Source of the DNA: Mesorhizobium sp. LNHC252B00
GTDB lineage: Bacteria; Pseudomonadota; Alphaproteobacteria; Rhizobiales; Rhizobiaceae
Length of the DNA: 39,471 bases
Reading direction: 5' to 3'
Assembly (NCBI RefSeq): GCF_000502955.1
Contig: NZ_AYWO01000024.1
Span: 1 to 39,471, forward strand
A model generated the notes under the pieces. It had not been told where the DNA came from and searched no databases. It saw nothing but the letters and a program-made list of their open reading frames with translations. This document shows positions 7,948 to 16,131 of the stretch, piece after piece. Every line of letters starts with the position of its first letter. The first letter of the stretch is position 1. The translations under genes were made by a program, and so were the position numbers.

Positions 7948-7987
7948 GCCCGCCACCCTCAATTCCATTCTCAGACAAGGACGACCC

Positions 7988-8410
7988 ATGGCGCTCGAAC
8001 GCACATTTTCCATGATCAAGCCGGACGCAACCCGGCGCAATCTCACCGGCGCCATCACCAAGATGCTGGAAGAGGCCGGCCTACGCGTCATCGCCTCGCG
8101 CCGGGTCTGGATGAGCCGCCGTGAGGCGGAAGGCTTTTACGCCGTGCATAAGGACCGCCCGTTCTTCGGCGAATTGGTTGAATTCATGTCGTCGGCACCG
8201 ACCGTCGTGCAGGTGCTGGAAGGCGAAAACGCCATTGCCCGGAACCGCGAAGTGATGGGCGCCACCAACCCGGCCAATGCCGCCGAAGGCACGATCCGCA
8301 AGGTGCATGCGCTGTCGATCGGCGAAAACTCGGTGCACGGCTCCGATGCGCCGGAGACCGCGGCGGAAGAGATCAAGTACTGGTTCTCGGATACCGAGAT
8401 CGTCGGCTGA
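7988..8410 (+). CDS. ndk: Nucleoside diphosphate kinase
   Basis: A 140-residue NDK, which transfers the gamma phosphate from ATP to (d)NDPs through a phosphohistidine. The N-terminus is MALERTFSMIKPDATRRN with K11 in place. The catalytic loop is GENSVHGSDAPETA with phospho-acceptor H117. RNREVMGATNPANAAEGTIR is the nucleotide-binding region. The length is normal for the family. The start was chosen by family N-terminus; an open frame extends upstream to 7919 through the promoter. It is monocistronic with its own promoter and terminator. Confidence 0.98.
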   Translation: MALERTFSMIKPDATRRNLTGAITKMLEEAGLRVIASRRVWMSRREAEGFYAVHKDRPFFGELVEFMSSAPTVVQVLEGENAIARNREVMGATNPANAAEGTIRKVHALSIGENSVHGSDAPETAAEEIKYWFSDTEIVG

Positions 8411-8440
8411 GCCGACAGTCCAAAGCGTGATCACGTAAAA

Positions 8441-8466
8441 AGGCTGGCGTTTCGCCGGCCTTTTTT
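8441..8466 (+). terminator. Rho-independent terminator of ndk
   Basis: GGCTGGCG, loop TTT, CGCCGGCC (8-bp stem with one G-U pair), followed by TTTTTT. It lies about 30 nt after the ndk stop. Confidence 0.85.
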
Positions 8467-8663
8467 CATGGCCGAACAGTCAGTCAGCCCTGCGTGCGAA
8501 CTGCATGTACTTGGATGAGACATGGAGCCGGACCGAGGACCGAAATTGAGGCTGTCTCCGGAACAGACTGTGGCGGCCGCCGAGGAGGGTGGACTCAGGC
8601 TTGCCAACCTGGTCGAGGTGCCGCCCTATGGCGCCGTATTCGAACAAACGATGGCTTGAGGGG

Positions 8664-8683
8664 CCCGCCGCCGCCACGGCGGG
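8664..8683 (-). terminator. GC-rich hairpin after the small secreted protein gene
   Basis: CCCGCCG-N6-CGGCGGG is placed 6 nt beyond the stop codon of the minus-strand gene at 8690-8959. It has a strong stem but no U-tract. The rest of 8467-8663 shows no supported gene. Confidence 0.4.
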
Positions 8684-8689
8684 TTCTCG

Positions 8690-8959
8690 TCACTTCGGCT
8701 GGCGATCCTTCACGTTCGCATGGGCGTTCGCTGCCTCCGTATCGGTGGCCGGTGTCTGGGTATCGGCACCCGCAAATGGACTACCCTGCCCAGGCGCGAG
8801 ATCGCCGCTGTGGCCGGCCTTGTTGGTGTGGAACGGCTGGCCATCGGCGCTGAGACCATGCTCAAGGGCATTGACCAAATGATCGTCCGCCGACGCAAGG
8901 CCGGTAAAGGCAAGGAGCGATACGCCTGCGGCAGCAAGGATAAGCGTGTGCGTTTTCAT
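8690..8959 (-). CDS. Small secreted protein of unknown function
   Basis: An 89-residue protein with a clear signal peptide, MKTHTLILAAAGVSLLAFTGLASA (cleavage near residue 24, before DDHLV). The mature part of about 65 residues is hydrophilic, low in aromatic residues, rich in Gly, Pro, Ala, His and Asp, and has no cysteine. It is probably periplasmic and intrinsically disordered. AAAGGAG lies 8 nt before the ATG, which fixes this start within a longer open frame. No family recognised. Confidence 0.7.
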   Translation of the reverse strand: MKTHTLILAAAGVSLLAFTGLASADDHLVNALEHGLSADGQPFHTNKAGHSGDLAPGQGSPFAGADTQTPATDTEAANAHANVKDRQPK

Positions 8960-9121
8960 CTCTGGACTCCTTTGAGTTAAGCCAGAACGAGCCGCAGCAG
9001 GTCTGGCGGCTTCAACCAAGGGATATTCGAAATATCCCCTTTGCCTTGCCCGCCATGTCTGGGAGAGAAACGCTTCTCTTGCGCAAATTATTCCGAAAAA
9101 GTTTTGGCAATGCGATTTGCG

Positions 9122-9709
9122 CTAGCTTGCGGCGCTGAAGCGCAGGATCTCGCGGCCATCCTTGTCGGCAATGATGAGCTTGCCAGCAGCGACATTGTAT
9201 GACGCAGCCTTGGCCAACGCATCGAACAGCGCCTTTTCCTCAGCCATCACCTCGGGCGCACAGGCCTTGTAGGTCGAGCCGATATCGCTGATCGCGATCG
9301 TCCGGCCATCGATCTTGGCGGTGGCGAAATAGGTGTTGCAGGGGCCCTTGCCGCCTGCCTTGCCTGCCTCGCTGACGCTGAACGTCGCCTGCGGCGCGGT
9401 GCTGGCGCCCATGCCGTCGACATAGTCGACCAGCCAGAGCTGGTCCAAGACGGAACCCGTTGGCTCGGCGCTCGGCGTGACCATCTTCAGCATGATGGTC
9501 TGCGGCGCGTCCGTCGGCGCATCGGCCCGCGACACGTCGGCAAGTTGTACGGAAAGTACGGCACTGGGCAGCAAGGCGATGCGTTCGCGATAGATCACCT
9601 CGCCTCTCACGGTCTTTCCAGCGGCAACAGACGGTCCCGGCACGGCCAACATGCCGACGACCAGAGGCACGAAGCCGAAGACGAAGAACTCCGCGATCCT
9701 GTCCAGCAT
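9122..9709 (-). CDS. Secreted META-domain protein with YbaY-like N-terminus
   Basis: A 195-residue exported protein. The signal/anchor segment is FFVFGFVPLVVGMLAVPGPSVAA (residues about 8-30). An N-terminal segment GEVIYRERIALLPSAVLSVQLADVSRADA looks like the start of the YbaY/YscW lipoprotein-chaperone fold, cut short. It is followed by a META (HslJ-like) domain with GPCNTYFATAKIDGRTIAISDIGSTYKACAPEVMAEEKALFDAL and the end DKDGREILRFS. The two cysteines of the META domain are present. The second ATG (MLDRIAEFF) is preferred because GGGGAG lies 6 nt upstream. HslJ-type proteins are envelope/heat-shock-linked; the role here is unknown. Confidence 0.8.
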   Translation of the reverse strand: MLDRIAEFFVFGFVPLVVGMLAVPGPSVAAGKTVRGEVIYRERIALLPSAVLSVQLADVSRADAPTDAPQTIMLKMVTPSAEPTGSVLDQLWLVDYVDGMGASTAPQATFSVSEAGKAGGKGPCNTYFATAKIDGRTIAISDIGSTYKACAPEVMAEEKALFDALAKAASYNVAAGKLIIADKDGREILRFSAAS

Positions 9710-9772
9710 GACCATCTCCCCTTGCGGTCAATTGGCCAAAGGATTGCGGTCAATACATGGCTGCGGCGGGAT

Positions 9773-10249
9773 TTATTCGGACGGTTTCCAGCGTTGTGCG
9801 GCGCTGGCGTCGGCTTCCTTGGCCTCGACCCAGCCACCCTCGGAACCATCGGCGCGATGCTCTTTCTTCCAGAACGGCGCACGCGATTTCAAATAGTCCA
9901 TGAGAAAATTCGCCGCCTCGAATGCCGCCTGGCGATGCGCCGAGGCGGCCACCACCAGCACGATGTTGTCGCCGGGCGCGATCTTGCCATGGCGATGGAT
10001 CGCGGTGAGACCCTGCAGCGGCCACCGCTGGACCGCTTCAGCGGCAATGCGGCTGATCTCGGCTTCCGCCATGCCGGGATAGTGCTCGAGCTCGAGCGCC
10101 GAGAGTGTGCCCTGCTCGTCGCGGCAAAGACCGGAGAAAGTGACGACGGCGCCGATATCGGCGCGGCCTTGCGTCAGTCTGGCGATCTCGGCGGCGACGT
10201 CAAAATCCTGCGACTGAATGCGCACGACAGGTACGACCGCGCCGGTCAT
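9773..10249 (-). CDS. moaE: Molybdopterin synthase catalytic subunit
   Basis: A 158-residue MoaE, which with thiocarboxylated MoaD converts precursor Z (cPMP) to molybdopterin. Visible family signatures are GAVVTFSGLCRDEQG, LELEHYPGMAEAEI, IHRHGKIAPGDNIVLVVAASAHRQAAFEA and the catalytic lysine stretch LKSRAPFWKKE. The length is normal. The moaD stop codon is 1 nt before this ATG, so the two subunits are translated from one message. The C-terminal tail (EADASAAQRWKPSE) is slightly longer than in E. coli. Confidence 0.97.
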   Translation of the reverse strand: MTGAVVPVVRIQSQDFDVAAEIARLTQGRADIGAVVTFSGLCRDEQGTLSALELEHYPGMAEAEISRIAAEAVQRWPLQGLTAIHRHGKIAPGDNIVLVVAASAHRQAAFEAANFLMDYLKSRAPFWKKEHRADGSEGGWVEAKEADASAAQRWKPSE

Positions 10250-10250
10250 C

Positions 10251-10508
10251 TCAGCCCCCGGTCATCGGCGGAAACAGCGCAATCTCGCGCGCGCCTGATA
10301 TCTTCTCGCGGTGCTCCACATGTTCCTGGTTGATGGCGACGCGGATCACGTCGGGATATTGCAGCGCCTGCTCGTAGCCCTCGCCGCGCGATTTCAGCCA
10401 GCGCAAGAGGTCAGCGACCGTCTCGATGCCAGCAGGCAGGTCGACGTCTTCCTCGGGCAGGCCTATGCGTTCGCGCACCCATGCAAAATAAATCAGCCGG
10501 GTCGTCAT
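10251..10508 (-). CDS. moaD: Molybdopterin synthase sulfur-carrier subunit
   Basis: An 85-residue beta-grasp (ubiquitin-like) protein ending in the diagnostic Gly-Gly (LFPPMTGG), whose C-terminus is adenylated and thiocarboxylated by MoeB. The N-terminal RLIYFAWVRERIGLPEEDVDLP and DVIRVAINQEHV are typical. It sits between pgsA (1-nt gap) and moaE (1-nt gap) in a tightly packed minus-strand operon. Confidence 0.96.
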   Translation of the reverse strand: MTTRLIYFAWVRERIGLPEEDVDLPAGIETVADLLRWLKSRGEGYEQALQYPDVIRVAINQEHVEHREKISGAREIALFPPMTGG

Positions 10509-10509
10509 C

Positions 10510-11106
10510 TCACTCGTCCATGATGTGTTTGAGGCCGGCGCGGAAATAGTCGTAGCCAGTGTAAAGCGTAACCAAGGCCGCGATCCACAGCAGCACCAGC
10601 CCGGTCTGGGTGGTCAGCGGGAAGATCTTGTCGCCGGCCGGCCCGGCCAGCAGGAAGGCGATAGCGACCATCTGGATGGCGGTCTTCCATTTTGCCAGCT
10701 GCGTCACTGGCACCGAGACCTTGAGCGCCGCCAGATACTCGCGCAGGCCCGAGACGAGGATTTCGCGGCACAGGATGATGATCGCTGCCCACAGCGACCA
10801 ACCGGCAATGCCCGCATGGCGATCGGTGTCGGCGGCCAGCAGCAGCAGGCAGGTGGCGACCAACAGTTTGTCCGCGATCGGGTCAAGCATCTTGCCGATA
10901 TTGGAGGTCTGCTGCCAGGCGCGCGCCAGGTAGCCATCCAGATAATCGGTGATAGAGGCGAGCAGAAAGATGACCAGCGCCGACCAGCGGGCGAAGTCGC
11001 TCGACTTCAGATGCCCTTCAAGAAAAAAGCACAGCACCACCAGCGGCACCGCGATAATGCGGGCGTAGGTAAGTATATTGGGCAGGTTGAAAGCGCGCTG
11101 GGCCAT
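10510..11106 (-). CDS. pgsA: CDP-diacylglycerol-glycerol-3-phosphate 3-phosphatidyltransferase
   Basis: A 198-residue inner-membrane enzyme of phosphatidylglycerol synthesis, making PG-phosphate from CDP-DAG and glycerol 3-phosphate. The CDP-alcohol phosphotransferase motif D-x2-DG-x2-AR-x8-G-x3-D-x3-D is complete in TDYLDGYLARAWQQT...GKMLDPIADK. About five to six membrane segments are visible. The start at MAQRAFNLPNILTYARI matches the family N-terminus; the frame opens 15 residues earlier without support. The order uvrC-pgsA-moaD-moaE on one strand is common in rhizobia. Confidence 0.96.
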   Translation of the reverse strand: MAQRAFNLPNILTYARIIAVPLVVLCFFLEGHLKSSDFARWSALVIFLLASITDYLDGYLARAWQQTSNIGKMLDPIADKLLVATCLLLLAADTDRHAGIAGWSLWAAIIILCREILVSGLREYLAALKVSVPVTQLAKWKTAIQMVAIAFLLAGPAGDKIFPLTTQTGLVLLWIAALVTLYTGYDYFRAGLKHIMDE

Positions 11107-11207
11107 ATCTGGGAAAACTCTTTCTGCCTGCCTACTCAAATCAGATGCCAATGCAGGGGGTCAACAGGCGACAATCGATTGGCCAGACAAAAATGGGACC
11201 CTGGCCG

Positions 11208-13271
11208 TCAGCTCTCGTGGAAATGATTGTAGACCAGTTTCGCCACCCGCTCGGAAATGCCGTCGACTTTGCGCAGATCCTCGATCGCGGCGCGACTGAC
11301 CGCCTTGGCGGTGCCGAAGGCCAGCAGCAGGGCGCGCTTGCGGCCGGGACCGATGCCGCTGATCTCGTCGAGCGGGCTCTTGACCATCTCCTTCTTGCGG
11401 CGCGCGCGGTGCGAACCGATGGCGAAACGATGGACCTCGTCGCGCAAGCGCTGGACAAAATAAAGGACGGGGTCGCGGACCGGCAGCGAAAATGAGTCCC
11501 TGCCCCTGACGAAGAAGCGCTCGCGGCCGGCGTCGCGATCCTGGCCCTTGGCGATGCCGATCGCCACCACGCGATCTTCGATGCCAAGATCCGAAAGGAT
11601 CTTGCGCACCGCCGTCATCTGGCCCTGGCCGCCGTCGATCAGGATGACATCTGGCCAGGCCGGGAAGCTGCCGGAGATATCATCCTCGATATCGTCGCCC
11701 GCCCCGCCCGCATCGCCGGCAACGGCAACATCGCCATGCTCCTTGAGCAGCCGCGAAAACCGCCGCTCCATCACCTCGCGCATCATGCCGAAATCGTCGC
11801 CGGGAGTGATGTCGGTCGAGCGGATGTTGAATTTTCTGTATTGGTTCTTAACAAAACCTTCCGGCCCGGCGACCACCATGGCACCGACCGCATTGGTGCC
11901 CATGATGTGCGAATTGTCGTAGACTTCGATGCGCACCGGCGGCTTGGCCAGGCCGAAGGTTTCGGCGAAACCGGCAAGCAGGCGTCCCTGTGTGGAGGTT
12001 TCGGCCAGCCGCCTGCCAAGCGCCTCGCGGGCATTCTGCAGCGCGTTGTCGGTCAGATCCTTCTTCTCGCCGCGCTGCGGCACAGAGATCGCGACCTTGC
12101 GACCGGCGCGGGTGGATAGCGCTTCGGCCAGCAATTCCAGGTCCTGGACATGATGCGACAGAAGAATGTTCCGCGGCGTCGGCTTGTCGTCATAAAACTG
12201 CGCCAGGAAAGAGCCCAGCACCTCCGATCCTTCCAGCGCCGGATCGGCCTTGGGGAAATAGGCGCGGTTGCCCCAATTCTGTCCGGTGCGGAAGAAGAAC
12301 ACCTGGATGCAGACCTGGCCGCCTTCCTGATGGATGGCGAAGACATCGGCCTCATCGACGGTCGCCGGATTGATGCCCTGGTGGCTCTGCACATGCGACA
12401 GGGCGGCCAGTCGATCCCGGTAGATCGCGGCGCGCTCGAAATCGAGAGCTTCAGACGCTTGCTGCATGGCGGCCGAGATTTCCGTCTTCACCTTCTGGCT
12501 GCGGCCGGACAGGAAGTCCTTCGCTTCGGCGACAAGCTTCGCATAGTCCTGGTGCGAGATCTCTCCGGTGCAGGGGCCGGCGCAGCGCTTGATCTGATAA
12601 AGCAGGCACGGCCGCGTGCGGTTCTCATAGAAAGAGTTGGTGCAGCTGCGCAGCAAAAAGGCGCGCTGCAGAGAGTTGATCGTGCGACCGACGGCGCCGG
12701 CGGAGGCGAAGGGGCCGAAATAGTCGCCTTTGCGCGAACGCGCGCCGCGATGTTTGTAGATGCCGGGCGAGATATGGTCACCGGTCAACAGGATATAAGG
12801 AAACGACTTGTCGTCGCGCATCAACACGTTGAATCGCGGCCGCAAGCGCTTGATAAGATTGGCTTCGAGCAGCAGTGCTTCGATTTCGGTGCGGGTGACG
12901 ACGAACTCCATCGTCGATGTCTCGCGCACCATGCGGCCGATGCGGGTGGTGTGGAAGCGGCCTTGCGCGTAGCTGGTGACACGCTTCTTCAGGCTGCGCG
13001 CCTTGCCGACATAGAGCACGTCGCCGGCGGCATTCATCATGCGGTAGACGCCGGGCGCGTTGGGCAGCCGCTTGACCAGCGTCTGGATCACCTCGGCGCC
13101 GACCATGCCTTCGGCGTCGCCCGCATGAGGTGTCCAGTCGATGGCGGTGAAGGCGACATCGGGACCCGCAGGTTCGACGATCTCCTCGACCGCCTCGTCC
13201 TCGAGGTCGATATCGGGGGGCAGATCATCGGCGCCGCCGCGCGGCTTGTTCTTGTGATCCAAAGGACTCAT
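11208..13271 (-). CDS. uvrC: UvrABC system protein C (excinuclease subunit)
   Basis: A 687-residue UvrC, the dual-incision nuclease of nucleotide excision repair. The GIY-YIG 3' nuclease is PNAPGVYRMMNAAGDVLYVGKA (about residues 70-91). The cysteine cluster is CTNSFY...RPCLLYQIKRCAGPC. The UVR (UvrB-binding) motif lies around AMQQASEALDFERAAIYRDRL. The RNase H-like 5' nuclease is RIEVYDNSHIMGTNAVGAMVV with VILIDGGQGQ. A C-terminal double HhH includes ISGIGPGRKRALLLAFG. An acidic N-terminal extension of about 65 residues before the GIY-YIG domain is usual in rhizobial UvrC. Its ATG overlaps the SDR stop codon (ATGA), which fixes the start; the longer open frame upstream is antisense to nothing but lies within the SDR gene. 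Confidence 0.97.
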   Translation of the reverse strand: MSPLDHKNKPRGGADDLPPDIDLEDEAVEEIVEPAGPDVAFTAIDWTPHAGDAEGMVGAEVIQTLVKRLPNAPGVYRMMNAAGDVLYVGKARSLKKRVTSYAQGRFHTTRIGRMVRETSTMEFVVTRTEIEALLLEANLIKRLRPRFNVLMRDDKSFPYILLTGDHISPGIYKHRGARSRKGDYFGPFASAGAVGRTINSLQRAFLLRSCTNSFYENRTRPCLLYQIKRCAGPCTGEISHQDYAKLVAEAKDFLSGRSQKVKTEISAAMQQASEALDFERAAIYRDRLAALSHVQSHQGINPATVDEADVFAIHQEGGQVCIQVFFFRTGQNWGNRAYFPKADPALEGSEVLGSFLAQFYDDKPTPRNILLSHHVQDLELLAEALSTRAGRKVAISVPQRGEKKDLTDNALQNAREALGRRLAETSTQGRLLAGFAETFGLAKPPVRIEVYDNSHIMGTNAVGAMVVAGPEGFVKNQYRKFNIRSTDITPGDDFGMMREVMERRFSRLLKEHGDVAVAGDAGGAGDDIEDDISGSFPAWPDVILIDGGQGQMTAVRKILSDLGIEDRVVAIGIAKGQDRDAGRERFFVRGRDSFSLPVRDPVLYFVQRLRDEVHRFAIGSHRARRKKEMVKSPLDEISGIGPGRKRALLLAFGTAKAVSRAAIEDLRKVDGISERVAKLVYNHFHES

Positions 13272-14032
13272 TCCATCATGCCTGTCACATCGGGCGTCTG
13301 CCATGCAAGATGCTGGCCGCCATCGAGCGCGATCATCTGGCCGGTGACTGAGCGCGCGGCCCAGAGATAACGGATCGTGGCGCCGAATTCCGGCAATTCC
13401 GGGCCGCGCTTGAGGATCAAGCCATCGACTTGCGCGGCAAAATCGCCGTCGTCCTGGCGTGTGTTCTTCAAGGTCGGCCCCGGACCGATGGCGTTGACAC
13501 GGATGCGGGGACCGAGCGCCTGTGCCATCATCTGCGTTGCCGCCCACAGCGTCGACTTGGACAGGGCATAGGAGAAATAGCGCGGCGTCGGCCGCCAGAC
13601 GCGCTGGTCGATGATGTTGACGATCAGCCCCTCCTGCCCCTCAGGCAACGCCCGGGCGAAGTTCTGCGCCAGCAGCGCGGGTGCCTTCACATGCACTGCA
13701 AAGTGCCGATCCCAGGCCCGCCAGTCGAAATCCAGAACCGAATCGTCGACGAACAGCGACGCATTGTTGACCAGCAGCGAGATCGGCCCGAGCGCTGCTT
13801 GCGCCCGGCCGACGAGGTCGCCGACGACATCCGTATCGGTCAGGTCGGCGGCGATCACGGCGGCGCGGCCGCCCCCGTCATTGATTCCGGCAGCCAACGC
13901 ATCGGCCTCGGTACGCGAGCGGTTACAATGGATGGCGACGGCAAACCCGTGGGCGGCGAGATCCTCGACGATTGCCCTACCAATCCGTTTTGCCCCACCC
14001 GTCACCAGCGCCGTGGCCGTGGCTTTGCTCAT
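13268..14032 (-). CDS. SDR-family oxidoreductase (pteridine-reductase-like)
   Basis: A 254-residue classical short-chain dehydrogenase. The NAD(P)-binding T-G-G-A-K-R-I-G is at residues 11-18, followed by NRS (an NADP-type basic residue). NNAS appears as LLVNNASLFVDD. The catalytic Y-x3-K lies in YFSYALSKSTLWA. RVNAIGPGPT follows the active site. The usual Ser of the triad is replaced around NIIDQRVWRP, where Asp occupies the site, as in FolM/PTR1-like pteridine reductases. Dihydromonapterin or dihydropteridine reduction is possible but not provable here. It overlaps uvrC by 4 nt, an order seen in many rhizobia. Confidence 0.85.
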   Translation of the reverse strand: MSKATATALVTGGAKRIGRAIVEDLAAHGFAVAIHCNRSRTEADALAAGINDGGGRAAVIAADLTDTDVVGDLVGRAQAALGPISLLVNNASLFVDDSVLDFDWRAWDRHFAVHVKAPALLAQNFARALPEGQEGLIVNIIDQRVWRPTPRYFSYALSKSTLWAATQMMAQALGPRIRVNAIGPGPTLKNTRQDDGDFAAQVDGLILKRGPELPEFGATIRYLWAARSVTGQMIALDGGQHLAWQTPDVTGMME

Positions 14033-14443
14033 ATCGTGTCAATCCTCAATTTCGGCCCGAAAAACGGTGCCGGCGAAATATGGCCCGGCATGCGTTAAAT
14101 GGCGTTCGCACCTTGGGCAGCATTGTGGCGAAACGGCCTTTTCGGCGTCTCGACTCGCTCGGACTCGGAGCCGCCCGACCGGAATATAGGGCGCTGGACT
14201 CCTTGCACCAAGCGGTGTGCAGCGCAGCACGGGATGGCTCCTGCCATTTCGCTGTTGCGAAGATGCAACGTCAAGTTTCTGCCTCATTCGTGCCGGGGAA
14301 TGACCCAAGTTCAGGTTCGGTTCAGCCGCATTTTGACACGACATTTGGAACCGGCGAACGCCAGATCCGTTTCACCCCCCGGACGGGTAGATGGCGATCG
14401 TGAGAAACAAGCCTGTGTCCTGTGGCTTAAGGAGTAAAGAACA
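14033..14443. promoter_or_regulatory. Divergent leader region of the outer-membrane protein gene
   Basis: A 411-nt non-coding stretch between the divergent SDR and OMP genes. It holds a GTTCAG-GTTCGGTTCAG direct repeat (about 14310-14325) and TTGACA at 14333-14338, a possible -35 without an obvious -10. The OMP gene has a strong ribosome-binding site (AAGGAG). No gene is supported. Confidence 0.4.
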
Positions 14444-15103
14444 ATGCAAGCCAATTTCAAATTCGCACGGCCGCTGGCCGTGGCGCTCGGGCTCTTCGCC
14501 CTCAGCGGAACTGCCTATGCCGCGGACGTCGTCCAGGAAGAGCCGCCGGCACCCGCGCCGGTCGCCGAACTTCCGGTCGCTTCGTGGGCCGGCCCCTATG
14601 CCGGTCTCAACGTCGGCTATGGCTTCAGCGGCCGTACGAAGGAAAAGGATTTCGGCGTTGAGACCGATACCAAGGGTTTCGTCGGCAGCGTCTTCGGCGG
14701 CTACCAGTGGCAGCAGGAGAACTTCGTTTACGGTGCTGAAGCCGAACTCGGCTACAACGGCGTGAAGGGTGACGATAACGGCATCGACTCCAAGGCCGGC
14801 TTCGAAGGCTCGCTGCGTGCCCGTCTCGGCTACGCTGTGACCCCGGAAATCCTGCTCTATGGCACCGGCGGCCTCGCCGGCAGAAGCCTGAAGGTGGAAG
14901 ACACCGTGCTTGGCACCAGCGACACCGCAACCATGCTCGGCTGGACCGCCGGCCTCGGTACAGACATCAAGCTGACCGACAATGTGTTCGGCCGCGTCGA
15001 ATATCGTTACACCGACTTCGGAAGCAAGGACTTCGGCGGCGGCATTGGCAATGTCAAGGCCACCGACAACCGCGTCACCTTCGGCGTTGGTATGAAGTTC
15101 TAA
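14444..15103 (+). CDS. Outer-membrane beta-barrel protein, Omp25/Omp31 (RopB-like) family
   Basis: A 219-residue secreted protein. The signal peptide is ARPLAVALGLFALSGTAYAADVV (cleavage near residue 27), followed by a Pro/Ala-rich linker (QEEPPAPAPVAELP). An eight-stranded barrel starts WAGPYAGLNVGYGFSG and runs through GSVFGGYQWQQENFVYGAEAELGY, SLRARLGYAVTPEILLYGTGGLA and VEYRYTDFGS, ending in the barrel-insertion phenylalanine (VTFGVGMKF). These are hallmarks of the Rhizobiales Omp25/Omp31/RopB group, abundant surface proteins that influence envelope stability. It has its own terminator downstream. Confidence 0.95.
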   Translation: MQANFKFARPLAVALGLFALSGTAYAADVVQEEPPAPAPVAELPVASWAGPYAGLNVGYGFSGRTKEKDFGVETDTKGFVGSVFGGYQWQQENFVYGAEAELGYNGVKGDDNGIDSKAGFEGSLRARLGYAVTPEILLYGTGGLAGRSLKVEDTVLGTSDTATMLGWTAGLGTDIKLTDNVFGRVEYRYTDFGSKDFGGGIGNVKATDNRVTFGVGMKF

Positions 15104-15121
15104 GTCGTTCAAGCCACGACA

Positions 15122-15154
15122 CGAAAAAGCCGGGCCTCGCGCCCGGCTTTTTTT
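15122..15154 (+). terminator. Rho-independent terminator of the OMP gene
   Basis: AAGCCGGGC, loop CTCGC, GCCCGGCTT followed by a run of T, about 20 nt after the OMP stop codon. Confidence 0.92.
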
Positions 15155-15183
15155 GTTCGGATGGTCACGCGGCTGATCGAGGC

Positions 15184-15240
15184 GGTCACCCCGGGGTGAT
15201 CAAGCGGATCACCCGGGGTGATCAAGGCGATCACCCGGGA
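15184..15240. repeat. Three tandem 23-bp near-palindromic units
   Basis: Units start at 15184, 15207 and 15230. Each contains G(G/A)TCACCC(C)GGGGTGATC or a truncated form; the spacers read AAGCG and AAGGC. Each unit is itself a near-perfect palindrome around CCCGGG. The third overlaps the stop codon of the downstream minus-strand GST gene. It lies directly after the OMP terminator, between convergent genes. Confidence 0.8.
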
Positions 15241-15827
15241 ATGCAGGGCTTCAGTTCTGGAAATTTCTCGTCGAAACGCGCTGCCCAGCGCGTCAGCCGG
15301 GCGCGGCCCTTTTCCCATTTTCCGGCGAAGCGCAAAGAGAGATAGCCAAGACAGGCGCGCAGCGCCATTTGGCCGGCAGTGATTTTCTTCGGCAGCTTCG
15401 GCGGGTTGGCGTTGAGCAAATCGAGTGCTGCCGTGATCTTTCCCCATTGGCGGTCGAGCCAGGGCTGGTAGACCATCTCGTCAGGCCGCGTGCGCCGCTC
15501 ATAGACCATCGACAGCGCACAGTCGCAAATGCCGTCCGCCAATGCCTCCAGCACTTCCGCCTCGAGCCGCTTGTCGGGATTGCGCGGAAAAAGCGCGCTC
15601 TTCGACAAACGGTTGAGGTGCTGGATGATGGCGCGGCTGTCATGGATGGAGCGGCCGTCATCGAGCACCAGAACCGGAATCTTGCCGAGCGGGTTGGCGA
15701 TCATCAAGTCGGCTGGCTTCTCCTCAGTCTTGATCGGCACCAGATCGACGGCGATGCCGGCATAGGCTGCTGCCATTCGCACCTTGGAACTGTAGGGAGA
15801 AGACGACGCGTAGAGCAGCTTCGGCAT
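15231..15827 (-). CDS. Glutathione S-transferase family protein (YibF-like)
   Basis: A 198-residue GST. The N-terminal domain is LLYASSSPYSSKVRMAAAYAGI (catalytic Ser region), then NPLGKIPVLVLDDGRSIHDSRAIIQHLN with the cis-Pro and the S-R glutathione contact. The helical C-terminal domain runs from about residue 85. AGGAAA precedes the ATG. The substrate is unknown. The 3' end abuts the tandem palindromes, and the stop codon lies inside the last unit, so the C-terminal residues CIPG are encoded by repeat sequence. Confidence 0.92.
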   Translation of the reverse strand: MPKLLYASSSPYSSKVRMAAAYAGIAVDLVPIKTEEKPADLMIANPLGKIPVLVLDDGRSIHDSRAIIQHLNRLSKSALFPRNPDKRLEAEVLEALADGICDCALSMVYERRTRPDEMVYQPWLDRQWGKITAALDLLNANPPKLPKKITAGQMALRACLGYLSLRFAGKWEKGRARLTRWAARFDEKFPELKPCIPG

Positions 15828-15965
15828 GAATCGGTTTCCTGTTTTGCGGCGGGCAGTGTTGACCGATCAGGCGCGATCGAGCAATGACCCAAAGCGGAAA
15901 ACCCGGCGGCCGGCGGCAAGACCGAAAAGCCTCACGGCAACCTTTGATCCGCATCGTTGACACAG

Positions 15966-16010
15966 AAAAAGCTCCACCGGACTCCGCCCTACGGCGAAGT
16001 CCTGGGAGCT
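15966..16010 (-). terminator. Rho-independent terminator of the histone-like gene
   Basis: On the minus strand, AGCTCC, GGACT and CGCC pair with GGCG, AGTCC and GGAGCT through small internal loops (15 bp in total), then TTTTTC. It is about 120 nt beyond the stop of the Lys/Ala-rich gene. The remainder of 15828-16131 shows no supported gene. Confidence 0.8.
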
Positions 16011-16131
16011 GCGAAAAGATATCCTCCGTCCGCCTCTGTTCTCGCCTTCCGAGTGCCGAAGCAACGAGCGGGGCGCCTGTCGGCACCCACCCTTGACTGT
16101 CTCGATACTGCCCCCGGCGAGGGAGACGCGA

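Noticed and set aside
12150..13370. 406-codon open frame on the plus strand
   Set aside because: Antisense to uvrC, which has all family motifs; the frame shows no recognisable domain.
14372..15112. 246-codon open frame on the minus strand
   Set aside because: Antisense to the outer-membrane barrel gene, which has a signal peptide, ribosome-binding site and terminator on the plus strand.
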